Source of the DNA: Pontibacter litorisediminis
Lineage (GTDB): Bacteria; Bacteroidota; Bacteroidia; Cytophagales; Hymenobacteraceae
Reading direction: 5' to 3'
Length of the DNA: 64,000 bases
Assembly: GCF_029360645.1 (NCBI RefSeq)
Contig: NZ_JARDUA010000002.1
Span: 496,001 to 560,000, forward strand
Both the position numbers and the translations under genes were made by a program. Below, piece by piece: positions 43,034 through 51,976 of this stretch (position 1 is the first letter of the stretch; the number at the start of each line of letters is the position of its first letter). The notes below the pieces were generated by a model. That model saw only the letters and a program-made list of their open reading frames with translations, ran no database searches and was not told where the DNA came from.

Positions 43034-43860
43034 GGTTTGATCTTTACGCGCTCAAAGTTTACCTCATCGCCCACCACCGTGAACACGATGTACTCCAGCT
43101 TCTCGGTGGCGGCCGTTTCCAGCACCGGCACCTGCTCCCCGAAAGGAAAGTGAAACTTATAGTTGTGGTTGTGCCCGTGCAGGGAGTAGGTGACGTTATA
43201 CTCGTTCATCAACTGCCCGTAGCGCACCGAATTTTCCTCGCCGAACTCGGTGTTGGTTGGCGGGATGTGCGAGATCACAAAGATATTTTCATAGCCTTCC
43301 GAGGCCTGCAGTTCCGCCTCCAGCCAATCCAGGTTGGGCACCTGCTTGTCAAACTCCAGGTAATTGGTATTGAGAAGTATAAACCTGGTATTGCCCACGG
43401 TAAAGCTCTCATCGTAGTTGCCGTACATGGCCGAAAACACCTCCTTGCCGTTGTTGATGGCGTCGTGGTTGCCCACCACGGCCACGTAAGGCACCTTCAG
43501 CGTTTTGAAGTCCTGGTGCACCAGCTTGAATTCCTTCGTCAGGCCAAAGTCGGTCAGGTCGCCGCCAATCAGCACAAAATCAACATCATCGCGCCGGTTG
43601 ATGTGCGCCACCAGTTTCTCGTTCTCCTCGTAAAAGCCTTGTGTGTCTGCGGTAAGTATAAAGCGCAGTGTATCGGTTGGGGATAGGTTAAGCGCCTCTA
43701 TCCTCTCAATGTTGCGGCCGTTGATGTTCTTCTCATCCTCGCTCAGCCTGATCTCGTAGGGGCTGTACTCAAACTCCTCGCAGGCCTGGCCCAGCAGGCC
43801 CAGCGACAATATACCCGCCGCTAAAAAGCCACGGCTATACCATTTTTTTTCAGTAGGCAT
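43030..43860 (-). CDS. Metallophosphoesterase, lipoprotein
   Basis: This 276-residue calcineurin-like phosphoesterase has the metal motifs TADTQG (DxH variant), GGDLTDFG, VGNHDAINN, a His in VISHIPP and GHNHNYKF (GHxH) near the C-terminus. The N-terminus carries a lipobox (GLLGQAC), so it sits in the envelope. In this family the usual first motif is DxHxG. The DTQGF found here has Gln in place of His, a difference worth noting. Phosphomonoester or phosphodiester substrates are possible. Confidence 0.88.
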   Translation of the reverse strand: MPTEKKWYSRGFLAAGILSLGLLGQACEEFEYSPYEIRLSEDEKNINGRNIERIEALNLSPTDTLRFILTADTQGFYEENEKLVAHINRRDDVDFVLIGGDLTDFGLTKEFKLVHQDFKTLKVPYVAVVGNHDAINNGKEVFSAMYGNYDESFTVGNTRFILLNTNYLEFDKQVPNLDWLEAELQASEGYENIFVISHIPPTNTEFGEENSVRYGQLMNEYNVTYSLHGHNHNYKFHFPFGEQVPVLETAATEKLEYIVFTVVGDEVNFERVKIKP

Positions 43861-44164
43861 CTTTTTATGTTGTAGTCGTTCTTCATTCGGGTTTTACATC
43901 ACTCCGCCGCTTATTGTTTGGCATTTAAGGCCTTAACTTTAGCACTATACCTTAAATTATCGGAATATAACTTTAAAGTTATAGTTATGTGGTCGCAGCT
44001 ATTACACTTAACCTGCGATTGTGCTTATCTAACCAGCAACCTTAATTAATGTTTATACCTGTAGCTCTTTCAGCAGCGGGTATAAGTGCAGATTTTATTC
44101 GCAGATAAGGCGCAAAAGCGTTAAATTTGACATCTGAACCACACCCTTTTAAACCCTTAACAGC
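43861..44164. promoter_or_regulatory. Divergent promoter region with 18-bp palindrome
   Basis: This stretch of 304 bases lies between divergent genes. The sequence at 43966-43983 (TATAACTTTAAAGTTATA) is a perfect 18-bp palindrome with the look of an operator. The rest contains AT-rich sequence on either side. No hairpin terminator is seen. The regulator that would bind here is not identified. Confidence 0.6.
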
Positions 44165-46609
44165 TTGAAAGTCTGCATTGCTGAGAAACCGAGCGTAGCC
44201 CGTGAGATTGCCATGGTGATTGGTGCCAAAACCAGGAAGGATGGCTATTTCGAGGGCAATGGCTACCAGGTAACCTGGACCTTCGGCCACTTCTGCACCC
44301 TGCGCGAGCCCGACGATTACCGCCCCGAGTGGAAGCGCTGGAGCCTCTACGACCTGCCCATGCTGCCCGAGAAGTATGGCATTAAGCTCATGCAGGACAG
44401 CGGTGTGCAGAAGCAGTTCGGCATCATCAAAAAGCTGCTGGAGAATGCGGAGGAAGTGATCAACTGCGGTGACGCCGGCCAGGAGGGGGAAGTGATCCAG
44501 CGCTGGGTGCTGACCGAGGCCAAGTATAGAAAGCCCTTCAAGCGCCTCTGGATCTCCTCGCTCACCGAGGACGCCATCCGGCAGGGCTTTGCGCAGCTGA
44601 AAGAGGGCTCTGAGTTTGACTTGCTCTACCAGGCCGGCAAGAGCCGCGCCATCGGCGACTGGCTGCTGGGCCTGAACGCCACGCGCCTGTTCACGCTCAA
44701 GTATGCCAACGGCGGCCGCCAGACCCTCTCTATCGGCCGGGTGCAGACGCCCACGCTGGCCATGCTTGTGAACCGCCACCACGAAATCGCCAACTTTGTG
44801 CCGCAGCCCTACTGGGAGCTCAAGACTGTGTACCGCGATACCACCTTCGCCAGCACCAACGGCCGCTTCCAAAAGGAAGAGGAGGCGCAGAAGATCATGG
44901 AGGCCATCAAGCAGGATGAGCTCACGATCACGGACGTGGAGACGAAGAAGGGAACCGAGGCACCGCCCAAGCTGTTTGACCTGACCTCCCTGCAGATCGA
45001 GTGCAACAACAAGCACGGCCTTTCGGCCGACGAGACGCTGAAGACGGTGCAGAGCCTGTATGAGAAAAAGGTTGTCTCCTACCCCCGCGTAGACACCACC
45101 TTCCTCCCGGACGATATATACCCGAAGATCCCGGGTATTTTGCAGGGCCTGAGCAACTACAGGCAGGAAGTAGCGCCGCTGCTGCAAAGCAAGATCCGCA
45201 AGACAAAGAAAGTCTTCAACAACAACAAGGTAACCGACCACCACGCCATCATCCCAACCGGAGCAGCGGCAGGTAACCTGTATGGCCGCGAGGCGGATGT
45301 ATTCGACATCATTACGCGCCGCTTTATTGCCGCCTTTTACCCGGACTGTATCGTGAGCAACACCACGGTGCTGGCCGAGTCGGCGGGGTATGCGTTCCGG
45401 GTGCGTGGCAAGCAGATTCTGGAGCCGGGCTGGCGCGTGCTGTACGGGGCCGATGACGTAAAATCATCGGATGCGCCCACAGGCAAGGATGCCAAGGAGG
45501 AAGAAGAGGCCGCCGGCGTGCTGCCGCACTTTGAAAAGGGCGAGCACGGCCCGCACGAGCCCCTGCTGGAGCAAAAGATGACCAACCCGCCCAAGGAGTA
45601 TACCGAAGCCACGCTGCTGCGCGCCATGGAAACGGCCGGCAGGCAGGTAGACGATGAGGAACTGAAGGAGGCCCTGAAGGAAAACGGCATCGGCCGCCCC
45701 TCTACCCGCGCAGCCATCATCGAAACCTTGTTCAAGCGCCAGTACATCCGCAAGGAGAAAAAGAAGATCGTGCCGACACAGATGGGCATCGACCTGATCG
45801 GGGTGATCAAAAACGAAACGCTGAAATCGGCGGAGATGACGGGGCAGTGGGAGCGCAAGCTACGCCAGATAGAGGGCGGGGAGTTTCAGGCGGAGGCTTT
45901 CCTGAAGGAGCTGCAGGAGTTTGTGACCAGCCTGGTGCAGGAAGTAAAGTATGACCGCGCCACCGTAACCCTGGAGCCGCAACTGGAAGAGAAACCTGCC
46001 GCCAAAGGCAAGAAAACATCCAGCGCAAAATCAGCAGACAAGCAAGAGGCTGCTCCTGCCAAAGGACTTGGCACCTGCCCCGCCTGTAAAGAAGGGCACA
46101 TCCTGAAAGGCTCCAAAGCCTATGGCTGCATCCGCTTTAAAGAAGGCTGCCGCTTTCTTGTGCCGATAGAACAGCACGGGAAGGAGCTAACGGAGAAACA
46201 GGTGCAGGCGCTGCTGAGCAAAGGCAAAATGCCTACGATAAAGGGCTTTAAGTCAGAGGATGGCGAAAGCTTTGATGCCATCCTGAAACTGGACAGCAAC
46301 AACCAGCTGGTAGTTGAGCAGGTGGAGAAGGCCGCTGCCAAAGACCCGTTTGCCGAGTGCCCGCGCTGCAAACAGGGCAAGCTCCTGAAAGGCAAGGCTG
46401 CCTATGGCTGCAGCAGGTTTAGGGAGGGCTGCCAGTTTGTGGTGCCCTTCGAGATGGGCGGCAAGCAGCTGTCGGAAAAACAGATCGCCTCGCTCCTGCT
46501 CAAGGGTAAAACCCCAAAGATCAAAGGCTTTGTCTCCCAGAAAACAGGCGAGCCGTTCGACGCCTCGCTTATCCTAAATGAGCAATGGCAGGTGGTGTAC
46601 CAGTTTTAG
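44165..46609 (+). CDS. topB: DNA topoisomerase III with two C-terminal repeat modules
   Basis: This 814-residue type IA topoisomerase begins with the Toprim domain (KVCIAEKPSVAREIA; NCGDAGQEGE acidic core). The catalytic tyrosine lies in VVSYPRVDTTFL at about 306. The start is TTG at 44165. The C-terminus carries two tandem modules, each beginning CPxCKxG and continuing KGxxAYGCxRFxEGCxFxVP and KGKxPxIKGF (about 640-720 and 730-814). They are the cysteine-containing repeats seen in TopB variants of Bacteroidota and Firmicutes. It relaxes and decatenates DNA. The standard core is present and complete. Confidence 0.95.
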   Translation: MKVCIAEKPSVAREIAMVIGAKTRKDGYFEGNGYQVTWTFGHFCTLREPDDYRPEWKRWSLYDLPMLPEKYGIKLMQDSGVQKQFGIIKKLLENAEEVINCGDAGQEGEVIQRWVLTEAKYRKPFKRLWISSLTEDAIRQGFAQLKEGSEFDLLYQAGKSRAIGDWLLGLNATRLFTLKYANGGRQTLSIGRVQTPTLAMLVNRHHEIANFVPQPYWELKTVYRDTTFASTNGRFQKEEEAQKIMEAIKQDELTITDVETKKGTEAPPKLFDLTSLQIECNNKHGLSADETLKTVQSLYEKKVVSYPRVDTTFLPDDIYPKIPGILQGLSNYRQEVAPLLQSKIRKTKKVFNNNKVTDHHAIIPTGAAAGNLYGREADVFDIITRRFIAAFYPDCIVSNTTVLAESAGYAFRVRGKQILEPGWRVLYGADDVKSSDAPTGKDAKEEEEAAGVLPHFEKGEHGPHEPLLEQKMTNPPKEYTEATLLRAMETAGRQVDDEELKEALKENGIGRPSTRAAIIETLFKRQYIRKEKKKIVPTQMGIDLIGVIKNETLKSAEMTGQWERKLRQIEGGEFQAEAFLKELQEFVTSLVQEVKYDRATVTLEPQLEEKPAAKGKKTSSAKSADKQEAAPAKGLGTCPACKEGHILKGSKAYGCIRFKEGCRFLVPIEQHGKELTEKQVQALLSKGKMPTIKGFKSEDGESFDAILKLDSNNQLVVEQVEKAAAKDPFAECPRCKQGKLLKGKAAYGCSRFREGCQFVVPFEMGGKQLSEKQIASLLLKGKTPKIKGFVSQKTGEPFDASLILNEQWQVVYQF

Positions 46610-46632
46610 CCCCAGTACCTACGCCAAACAAA

Positions 46633-46662
46633 AAGGCGGCCACGATTGCTCGCGGCCGCCTT
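46633..46662. terminator. Bidirectional hairpin terminator
   Basis: Stem AAGGCGGCC/GGCCGCCTT (46633-46641 and 46654-46662) lies between topB and the converging lipoprotein gene, with A-rich and T/A-rich flanks. Confidence 0.8.
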
Positions 46663-46686
46663 AACAGGAGATTATATCTTGTTTGA

Positions 46687-47088
46687 TTACTTCACGGTTA
46701 CCGTCACCTCCTGCGTACTCAGGTTGGTGCGCTTATCCGTAGCTGACACGACCAGCTTATAGGCACCTGGGGCAATACCGCTCACATTCAGGGTAGTATC
46801 GAACTCCACAACTTTCTTGCTTGGCTGGGTGCTGAAGTTGATCACCGCCTTTTCGGCAGTTTCGCCTCTCAGCACGACGCTCAGGTTCTCCACATTGTCC
46901 TTGTCTACGGCCGTGACGTTCACGCGCAGACCGCCGGCGGCAGTAATAGCCTGGCTCTTGCCAGGGTTGTTGATGGTCAGGCTTGGCGTAGACCCATCGG
47001 GCTGCAGGCTTCCACCCTCAAAGATGTCTTCACAAGCTGTAAGCGTGGCTACAGCAGCCAGAGAGGCCAGCATTGATTTAAGTTTCAT
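46687..47088 (-). CDS. Small lipoprotein with Ig-like domain
   Basis: This 133-residue lipoprotein (signal MKLKSMLASLAAVATLTAC) has a single beta-sandwich-like domain. Segments LRVNVTAVDKDNVENLSVVLRG and APGAYKLVVSATDKRTN show the strand order of bacterial Ig-like or cadherin-type domains. It may help to anchor or scaffold. No enzymatic residues are seen. The start at ATG 47088 gives a good lipoprotein signal. A longer open frame to 47163 has no signal. A 566-base AT-rich region lies upstream. Confidence 0.78.
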   Translation of the reverse strand: MKLKSMLASLAAVATLTACEDIFEGGSLQPDGSTPSLTINNPGKSQAITAAGGLRVNVTAVDKDNVENLSVVLRGETAEKAVINFSTQPSKKVVEFDTTLNVSGIAPGAYKLVVSATDKRTNLSTQEVTVTVK

Positions 47089-47654
47089 AGATAACTTGGC
47101 TAAAAAGATAAAAAAGCTGTGGTCAGGCACCCTGCAGCAGAAATTGTACTCATTAACCAGCAATCACCGCCACCACACATGTCCAACGCTTCGCAAAATT
47201 ACTAAACCATCAAATTAAACCAAGCCCTTTCACCAAATAAATTACAATTTGCCTACTACAGGGCTTACACAAAGAATATCATTTTTCAGTTACAAACACC
47301 TTTTATACATATATTTAGTAACATACATATAAGACAGGTACCATACAACTATAAATCTATCGCAGAAAGAGAGTGCAATTCACAGGCACCCACCTAACTA
47401 CTTACAAACGCTCAGCAGCAAGTAGTAAATTGCACAGCTTTAAATATATTTTTACAAGTTAAGGAAAAGGCAGCGGCGCTTGAAGGCATAACGCACCGGC
47501 AAAAAGGGCTGCGTGGGGCAATGGAACAGGCTTTTATAACATAACAACCTAACCTCCGTAAAAAAGCACAGCGACAGTATTTATAAACTTAGATACTTTC
47601 GCAAAACGTTCTTATACAGAGCAATTAACATCTTTAAACTAAAAAATTAGACCT
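47089..47654. other. AT-rich intergenic region before the SWFGD/Tyr-Gly gene
   Basis: There is no gene in this 566-base stretch. It is AT-rich with scattered TATA-like stretches, and carries an inverted repeat GTGCAATT/AATTGCAC (about 47372 and 47428). It must hold promoters for the lipoprotein (reverse) and the Tyr-Gly gene (forward). I cannot find hairpins or a riboswitch-type fold with confidence. Confidence 0.5.
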
Positions 47655-48650
47655 ATGAGAAGCTATGAAAACTCGGGTTATAACCCGTACAACGACAACG
47701 ACAGGTCCCAATCGAGAGGATCTGCCAGAAACTATTACTCCAACGATTACGACATAACAAACCGCAACCGCCGCACCGGCTATGACAGCTCGTCCAGCGG
47801 CTACGGCAGCCGCAGATCAGACCTTGGCTCAGGCACCGACGCCTATTCTAACTCAGGCTACGGCAACACCTCATCCTATGGCCGCTCTGCCGGCACATCA
47901 AACTATGGCTATGGCTCGTCTGGCTACGGTTCATCTAGCTACGGCTCATCCGACTACGACCGCGACAGAAGCAACCGCGGTGACCGCGATAGCTGGGACC
48001 GCACCAAAGATGAGGTAAGATCTTGGTTTGGCGATGATGACGCCGATCGCCGCAGAAGAAGAGACGACATGCGCGATAGCGACCGTTGGGGCAGCAGCAA
48101 CAACTATGGCTCGTCTAACTATGGATCATCCAACTACGGCAGCTCTGGCGGCTACGGCTCAGGCACCAGCTACAGCGGAAACTACGGAAGCAGCAACTAT
48201 GGTAGCGGCTCCACCGGCTACGGCAGCGGAAGCAGCAACTATGGCAGCGGAAGCAGTAACTACGGCATGGGCACCTACGGCACAGGCTACTCAACAAGAG
48301 GCTATGGCTCCGGTTCTTCCTATGGCTCATCAGACAGAGACAACATGGGCTACAGATCATCCGGCTATAGCAGTGGCAGCAGCTACGACAGAGACCGTTA
48401 CTCCTCCAACTATGACAGAGACCGCGATGAGGACAGAGGTTTCTTTGACCGGGCCGGCGACGAGATAAAGTCCTGGTTTGGTGATGATGAGGCCGAGCGC
48501 CGCAGAAGAATGGATGAGATGCGTGACCGCCAGCGCGACCGCGACCACAACTACGGCAACCGGTATGGGAGCTCGTCTAGCTACGGAAACACCTATAGCG
48601 GACCTCCCTACTCTTACGGATCATCTTCGAGAAGAGATTACGAATGGTAG
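47655..48650 (+). CDS. Tyr-Gly-Ser low-complexity protein with two SWFGD modules
   Basis: This 331-residue protein has no signal peptide and is almost entirely disordered. More than 20 Tyr-Gly dipeptides in [GSNT]YG[SN] contexts occupy about residues 40-105, 148-245 and the C-terminus. They enclose two near-identical charged modules: RSWFGDDDADRRRRRDDMRD (about 122-141) and KSWFGDDEAERRRRMDEMRD (about 272-291), each preceded by an Asp/Arg helix (DSWDRTKDEV; FFDRAGDEI). SWFGD segments recur in stress-related bacterial proteins as I recall. The sticker/spacer pattern with Tyr and Arg resembles eukaryotic FUS/EWS-type proteins that phase-separate. Function unknown. Confidence 0.85.
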   Translation: MRSYENSGYNPYNDNDRSQSRGSARNYYSNDYDITNRNRRTGYDSSSSGYGSRRSDLGSGTDAYSNSGYGNTSSYGRSAGTSNYGYGSSGYGSSSYGSSDYDRDRSNRGDRDSWDRTKDEVRSWFGDDDADRRRRRDDMRDSDRWGSSNNYGSSNYGSSNYGSSGGYGSGTSYSGNYGSSNYGSGSTGYGSGSSNYGSGSSNYGMGTYGTGYSTRGYGSGSSYGSSDRDNMGYRSSGYSSGSSYDRDRYSSNYDRDRDEDRGFFDRAGDEIKSWFGDDEAERRRRMDEMRDRQRDRDHNYGNRYGSSSSYGNTYSGPPYSYGSSSRRDYEW

Positions 48651-48725
48651 GCAGCCGACCAGGCAGCCGCTTACTAGCGGCTACCACAGGCCAAACTACC
48701 TGAAATAGTACATAGATTCTATATA

Positions 48726-48757
48726 AAAAGCCCTGCTACATCAGTAGCAGGGCTTTT
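48726..48757 (+). terminator. Hairpin terminator of the Tyr-Gly gene
   Basis: A 13-bp perfect stem AAAAGCCCTGCTA/TAGCAGGGCTTTT (48726-48738 and 48745-48757) ends in a T-run. Confidence 0.92.
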
Positions 48758-48866
48758 TGCGTTTTAAAACGACTATATTATAAAAGCTTTTTATACTTTT
48801 GCTACCGACCAAGTTGCCTGCTGTAGCCAAAACAGCAATTCCGAAGATTTTAACTTATACTTTACC

Positions 48867-49475
48867 ATGAAGAAATTTATCTTAGGCTTAGGCCTTTCCT
48901 TACTGGCAGGTGCAGCCAGTGCCCAGACAATGGGCGTGAAAGCAGGCTTGAACTATGCCACCCTCAGGGGCGAGAACGCCAAAAACTACGACTACCGCCC
49001 CGGCTACACGGTTGGCCTTACGGCGCGCTATGGCTTTAACGAGCTGATGGGCATTCAGACCGAGGCGCTGTTTACCTCCAAAGGCTACAAGCGCACCTTT
49101 AGTAACAACGACACCGAAACCGAGGACCGCCTGCGCCTGAACTACCTGGACATCCCCGTGCTCCTGCACCTGCAAGTGAGCGGCCTCTTCTTTGAGCTAG
49201 GGCCGCAGGTGTCTTTCCTCTTAAAAGGAAAGCAGATCACAGAGGTTAGCAGAGGCAACACCACTACCACAAAAGAGTTTGAGGTGACCGACGAGCCCTA
49301 CCCTATCGACTTTGGCTACGCCGCCGGCATCGGTTACCGCGCCCCGAGCGGCATTGGCCTGGGCCTTCGCTACAACGCGGGCCTGAAGGACCTCGACGAT
49401 GAAGGGGGATTCGAGGGCAGTGAGCGCCGCCACGCCGCCTTCCAGCTTACGCTGAGCTACGTGCCAGGCTTTTAG
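48867..49475 (+). CDS. Porin family outer membrane beta-barrel protein
   Basis: This 202-residue protein has a signal peptide (MKKFILGLGLSLLAGAASA) and alternating strands (MGVKAGLNYATL, YTVGLTARYGF, MGIQTEALFTSKG, LDIPVLLHLQVSG, FFELGPQVSFLLKG, GYAAGIGYRAPSG, IGLGLRYNAGL, AFQLTLSYVPGF), typical of the PorT-like OMP_b-brl family. It ends in Phe, as usual for barrels. No ligand is known. Two AAGTATR words occur in its promoter region (about 48790 and 48854). Confidence 0.88.
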   Translation: MKKFILGLGLSLLAGAASAQTMGVKAGLNYATLRGENAKNYDYRPGYTVGLTARYGFNELMGIQTEALFTSKGYKRTFSNNDTETEDRLRLNYLDIPVLLHLQVSGLFFELGPQVSFLLKGKQITEVSRGNTTTTKEFEVTDEPYPIDFGYAAGIGYRAPSGIGLGLRYNAGLKDLDDEGGFEGSERRHAAFQLTLSYVPGF

Positions 49476-49488
49476 CCTGCTACAAAAA

Positions 49489-49517
49489 AGGACCCTCCGG
49501 CAAAGCCGGAGGGTCCT
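49489..49517. terminator. Bidirectional hairpin terminator
   Basis: A 13-bp stem AGGACCCTCCGGC/GCCGGAGGGTCCT (49489-49501 and 49505-49517) with a 3-base loop lies between converging genes. Confidence 0.85.
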
Positions 49518-49549
49518 ACAAACTAAACATAAACAAGTAGGTAAATTAC

Positions 49550-50191
49550 TTAGGTAGTAGCAGTTACTTCACCAGTTACACTGTAGATGTGCTCATACTG
49601 CTTAAAGTCGTTCACATCCACTTTCAAGTCGCGCAACAGTCCTTCTTTTATGTCATATACCAATCCCCACAGTCTTGGAGGGGTGTCGGTAAGCATGGCG
49701 TTCTGGATAATCGAGGTCTTAGACAGGTTGTAAACCTGCTCTGTAATGTTAAGCTCTACCAGGCGGCGGTGACGCAACTCATCATCCTTTATACTTGTCA
49801 GCTCCGCCTCGTGCAGGCGCATCACGTCTTTGATGTTGCGCAGCCAGTTGTCCAGCAGGCCAAACTGATCGTTGCTCGCAGCTGCCGCCACGCCCCCGCA
49901 GCCATAGTGGCCGCACACGATAATATCCTTTACTTTGAGCACCTCCACCGCGTATTGCAGCACCGACAGCATGTTGATATCGGTGTGCACCACCATGTTG
50001 GCAATGTTACGGTGCACAAAGATCTCCCCCGGGCCCGTACCAGTCACCTCGTTTACCGGGATGCGGCTGTCTGCACAGCCGATGTACAGGTAGCGGGGCT
50101 TCTGGCCGTTGGCCAGCTTCATGAAAAACTCGCTATCCTCTGACAGTTTCTCTGCAACCCACTTCTTATTGTTCTCAAATATTTTCTCCAT
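49550..50191 (-). CDS. can: Beta-carbonic anhydrase
   Basis: This 213-residue enzyme has zinc ligands in GCADSRIP (Cys39, Asp41 and Arg43 nearby) and GHYGCGG (His95 and Cys98), the classic beta-class motifs. It interconverts CO2 and bicarbonate in the cytoplasm. It is encoded 61 bases downstream of a SulP transporter gene on the same strand, a pairing that supplies bicarbonate to carboxylases and helps buffer pH. No signal peptide is seen. The C-terminus is extended by about 20 residues compared with minimal enzymes. Confidence 0.94.
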   Translation of the reverse strand: MEKIFENNKKWVAEKLSEDSEFFMKLANGQKPRYLYIGCADSRIPVNEVTGTGPGEIFVHRNIANMVVHTDINMLSVLQYAVEVLKVKDIIVCGHYGCGGVAAAASNDQFGLLDNWLRNIKDVMRLHEAELTSIKDDELRHRRLVELNITEQVYNLSKTSIIQNAMLTDTPPRLWGLVYDIKEGLLRDLKVDVNDFKQYEHIYSVTGEVTATT

Positions 50192-50252
50192 AGAGCTTCT
50201 AATTTTACAATGATACGTTTTTTTCGATTCTTTCCTTTGTAGGGCGCGGCAC

Positions 50253-51824
50253 TTAATGCATGCCCAACACGCCTACTTCCTTAATATTGATAAGCTCCAA
50301 CACAATGCCCCGCTCGTGCGCCGTCTCCTTAAACTCCTGGATTGCCTCCAGCACGTCATAGTCAATGTATTCAGAGTTCTCCCCGTCGATGATCACATGG
50401 CTGTTCTGAGGCAGATGGTCGAGGGTAAGCACAATGCTGGCCTTGTTCAGGAACGACACGTGCTCGCTCAGCTTAATGCGAATCAGCTCACGCTCGCGGT
50501 GCTCCTCCTTGTGGAAGAAGTATGGCGACTTGTAGTTGGCTTTCAGGATGTAGAACACGCCCACGGCAAGGCCCACACAGATACCGATCAGCAGGTCGGT
50601 GAACAGAATAGCCACAATGGTGACGATGAAAGGAATAAACTGCTCAGAGCCAAGCTTAACCTGCGACTTGTAGAGGGCTGGCTTGGTTAGCTTAAAGCCC
50701 ACCACCAGCAGCACAGCCGCCAGCGCCGAAAGCGGGATCTGATTCATAAGGCCGGCCAGCAGGAAAACAGAGACCGCCAGGAACACCCCGTGCACAAAGC
50801 TAGACACCCGCGTTTCTGCGCCAGAGGCCACGTTCGTGGAGCCTCGCACAATCACGGCAGTCATCGGCAGGCCGCCCAGCAGGCCGGCCACCATGTTGCC
50901 CACCCCCTGCGCCTTCAGCTCACGGTTGGTGTCGCTACGGCGCTTGTGCGGGTCCAGTTTATCAATGGCCTCAATGCTGAGCAGAGTCTCCAGGCTCGCC
51001 ACAATGGCAATGGTAAAGGCCACAACATAGAGCGATGGATTCGTGATGGCGCTCAGGTCCATGAACTGCAGGTGCGTGTCCATGTCGCTGAAACCACTGA
51101 TGATCGGAATGCTTACCAGGTGCGTAGCGGCAACGGCCAGCTCCGGCACGAAGTTGATAAACAAGGCATTGATACCGATTGCCAACAATATCGCCACCAG
51201 GGCGCCCGGTATTTTACTCAGGATCTTGTTGTTCTTGAACGTGGGATTGTCCCACAGCAGCACGGTGGCCAGCGATATAATACCGATGATGAGCGCACCT
51301 ACCTCTATGCTGCTAAAGGCATGGCCAATCTCTGAGAAGGTGTTGCGGCCGTTAGACTGAAAGAACTCCATCTCGCCAAAGAAATCATCGTCGGCGCCCA
51401 GGAAGTGCGGGATCTGCTTCAGGATAAGGATAAGACCGATGGCGGCCAACATGCCTTTGATCACAGAGGAAGGAAAGTATAAACCGATCACACCTGCTTT
51501 CATAAAACCGAGGACCAGCTGCAGGAAACCGGCAATGACCACCGCTAGCAGGAATGCCTCAAAAGAGCCCAGTGTTTCAATCCCGTTTAGTACGATAACG
51601 GTAAGACCGGCGGCCGGTCCGCTTACCGCCAGTTGGGAGCCGCTGAGCCACGACACAAGTACTCCCGCCACGATACCCGTTACCAGCCCTGACAAGAGCG
51701 GTGCCCCGGATGCGAGTGAAATGCCCAAGCAGAGTGGCAACGCCACAAAAAACACTACCAGCCCCGCAGGTATGTCTTTGCTTAAATGTGCTAAATAATT
51801 TGTTTTAACGCCTCTTGCTGTCAT
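50253..51824 (-). CDS. SulP family anion transporter (probable bicarbonate importer)
   Basis: This 523-residue inner-membrane protein (start MTARGVKTNYLAHL) has about 12 helices in the SulP arrangement (DIPAGLVVFFVALPLCLGISLASGAP, GAPLLSGLVTGIVAG, SGPAAGLTVIVLN). A short C-terminal region with a STAS-like end follows (VSFLNKASIVLTLDHLP ... NIKEVGVLGMH). SulP proteins carry sulfate, chloride or bicarbonate. The adjacent carbonic anhydrase gene argues for bicarbonate. A frame of 28 more codons upstream is open but has no good start context. The gene is first in a two-gene operon. Confidence 0.88.
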   Translation of the reverse strand: MTARGVKTNYLAHLSKDIPAGLVVFFVALPLCLGISLASGAPLLSGLVTGIVAGVLVSWLSGSQLAVSGPAAGLTVIVLNGIETLGSFEAFLLAVVIAGFLQLVLGFMKAGVIGLYFPSSVIKGMLAAIGLILILKQIPHFLGADDDFFGEMEFFQSNGRNTFSEIGHAFSSIEVGALIIGIISLATVLLWDNPTFKNNKILSKIPGALVAILLAIGINALFINFVPELAVAATHLVSIPIISGFSDMDTHLQFMDLSAITNPSLYVVAFTIAIVASLETLLSIEAIDKLDPHKRRSDTNRELKAQGVGNMVAGLLGGLPMTAVIVRGSTNVASGAETRVSSFVHGVFLAVSVFLLAGLMNQIPLSALAAVLLVVGFKLTKPALYKSQVKLGSEQFIPFIVTIVAILFTDLLIGICVGLAVGVFYILKANYKSPYFFHKEEHRERELIRIKLSEHVSFLNKASIVLTLDHLPQNSHVIIDGENSEYIDYDVLEAIQEFKETAHERGIVLELINIKEVGVLGMH

Positions 51825-51976
51825 GTTTATGTTTAGTATTGAGTCTAATGACAGTCCTATGCCTGCACCCGCTTTCGCTAAAGTGCAAGCATACGTAACC
51901 TGTCTCACCTAACTGGCACAAACCTACAGAAGCAAGATTAACGCGAAATTAAAACGACATTAAAAGGAAATTAAAA

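Noticed and set aside
44042..45244. Reverse frame of 400 codons opposite topB
   Set aside because: It is antisense to topoisomerase III motifs and has no motif of its own.
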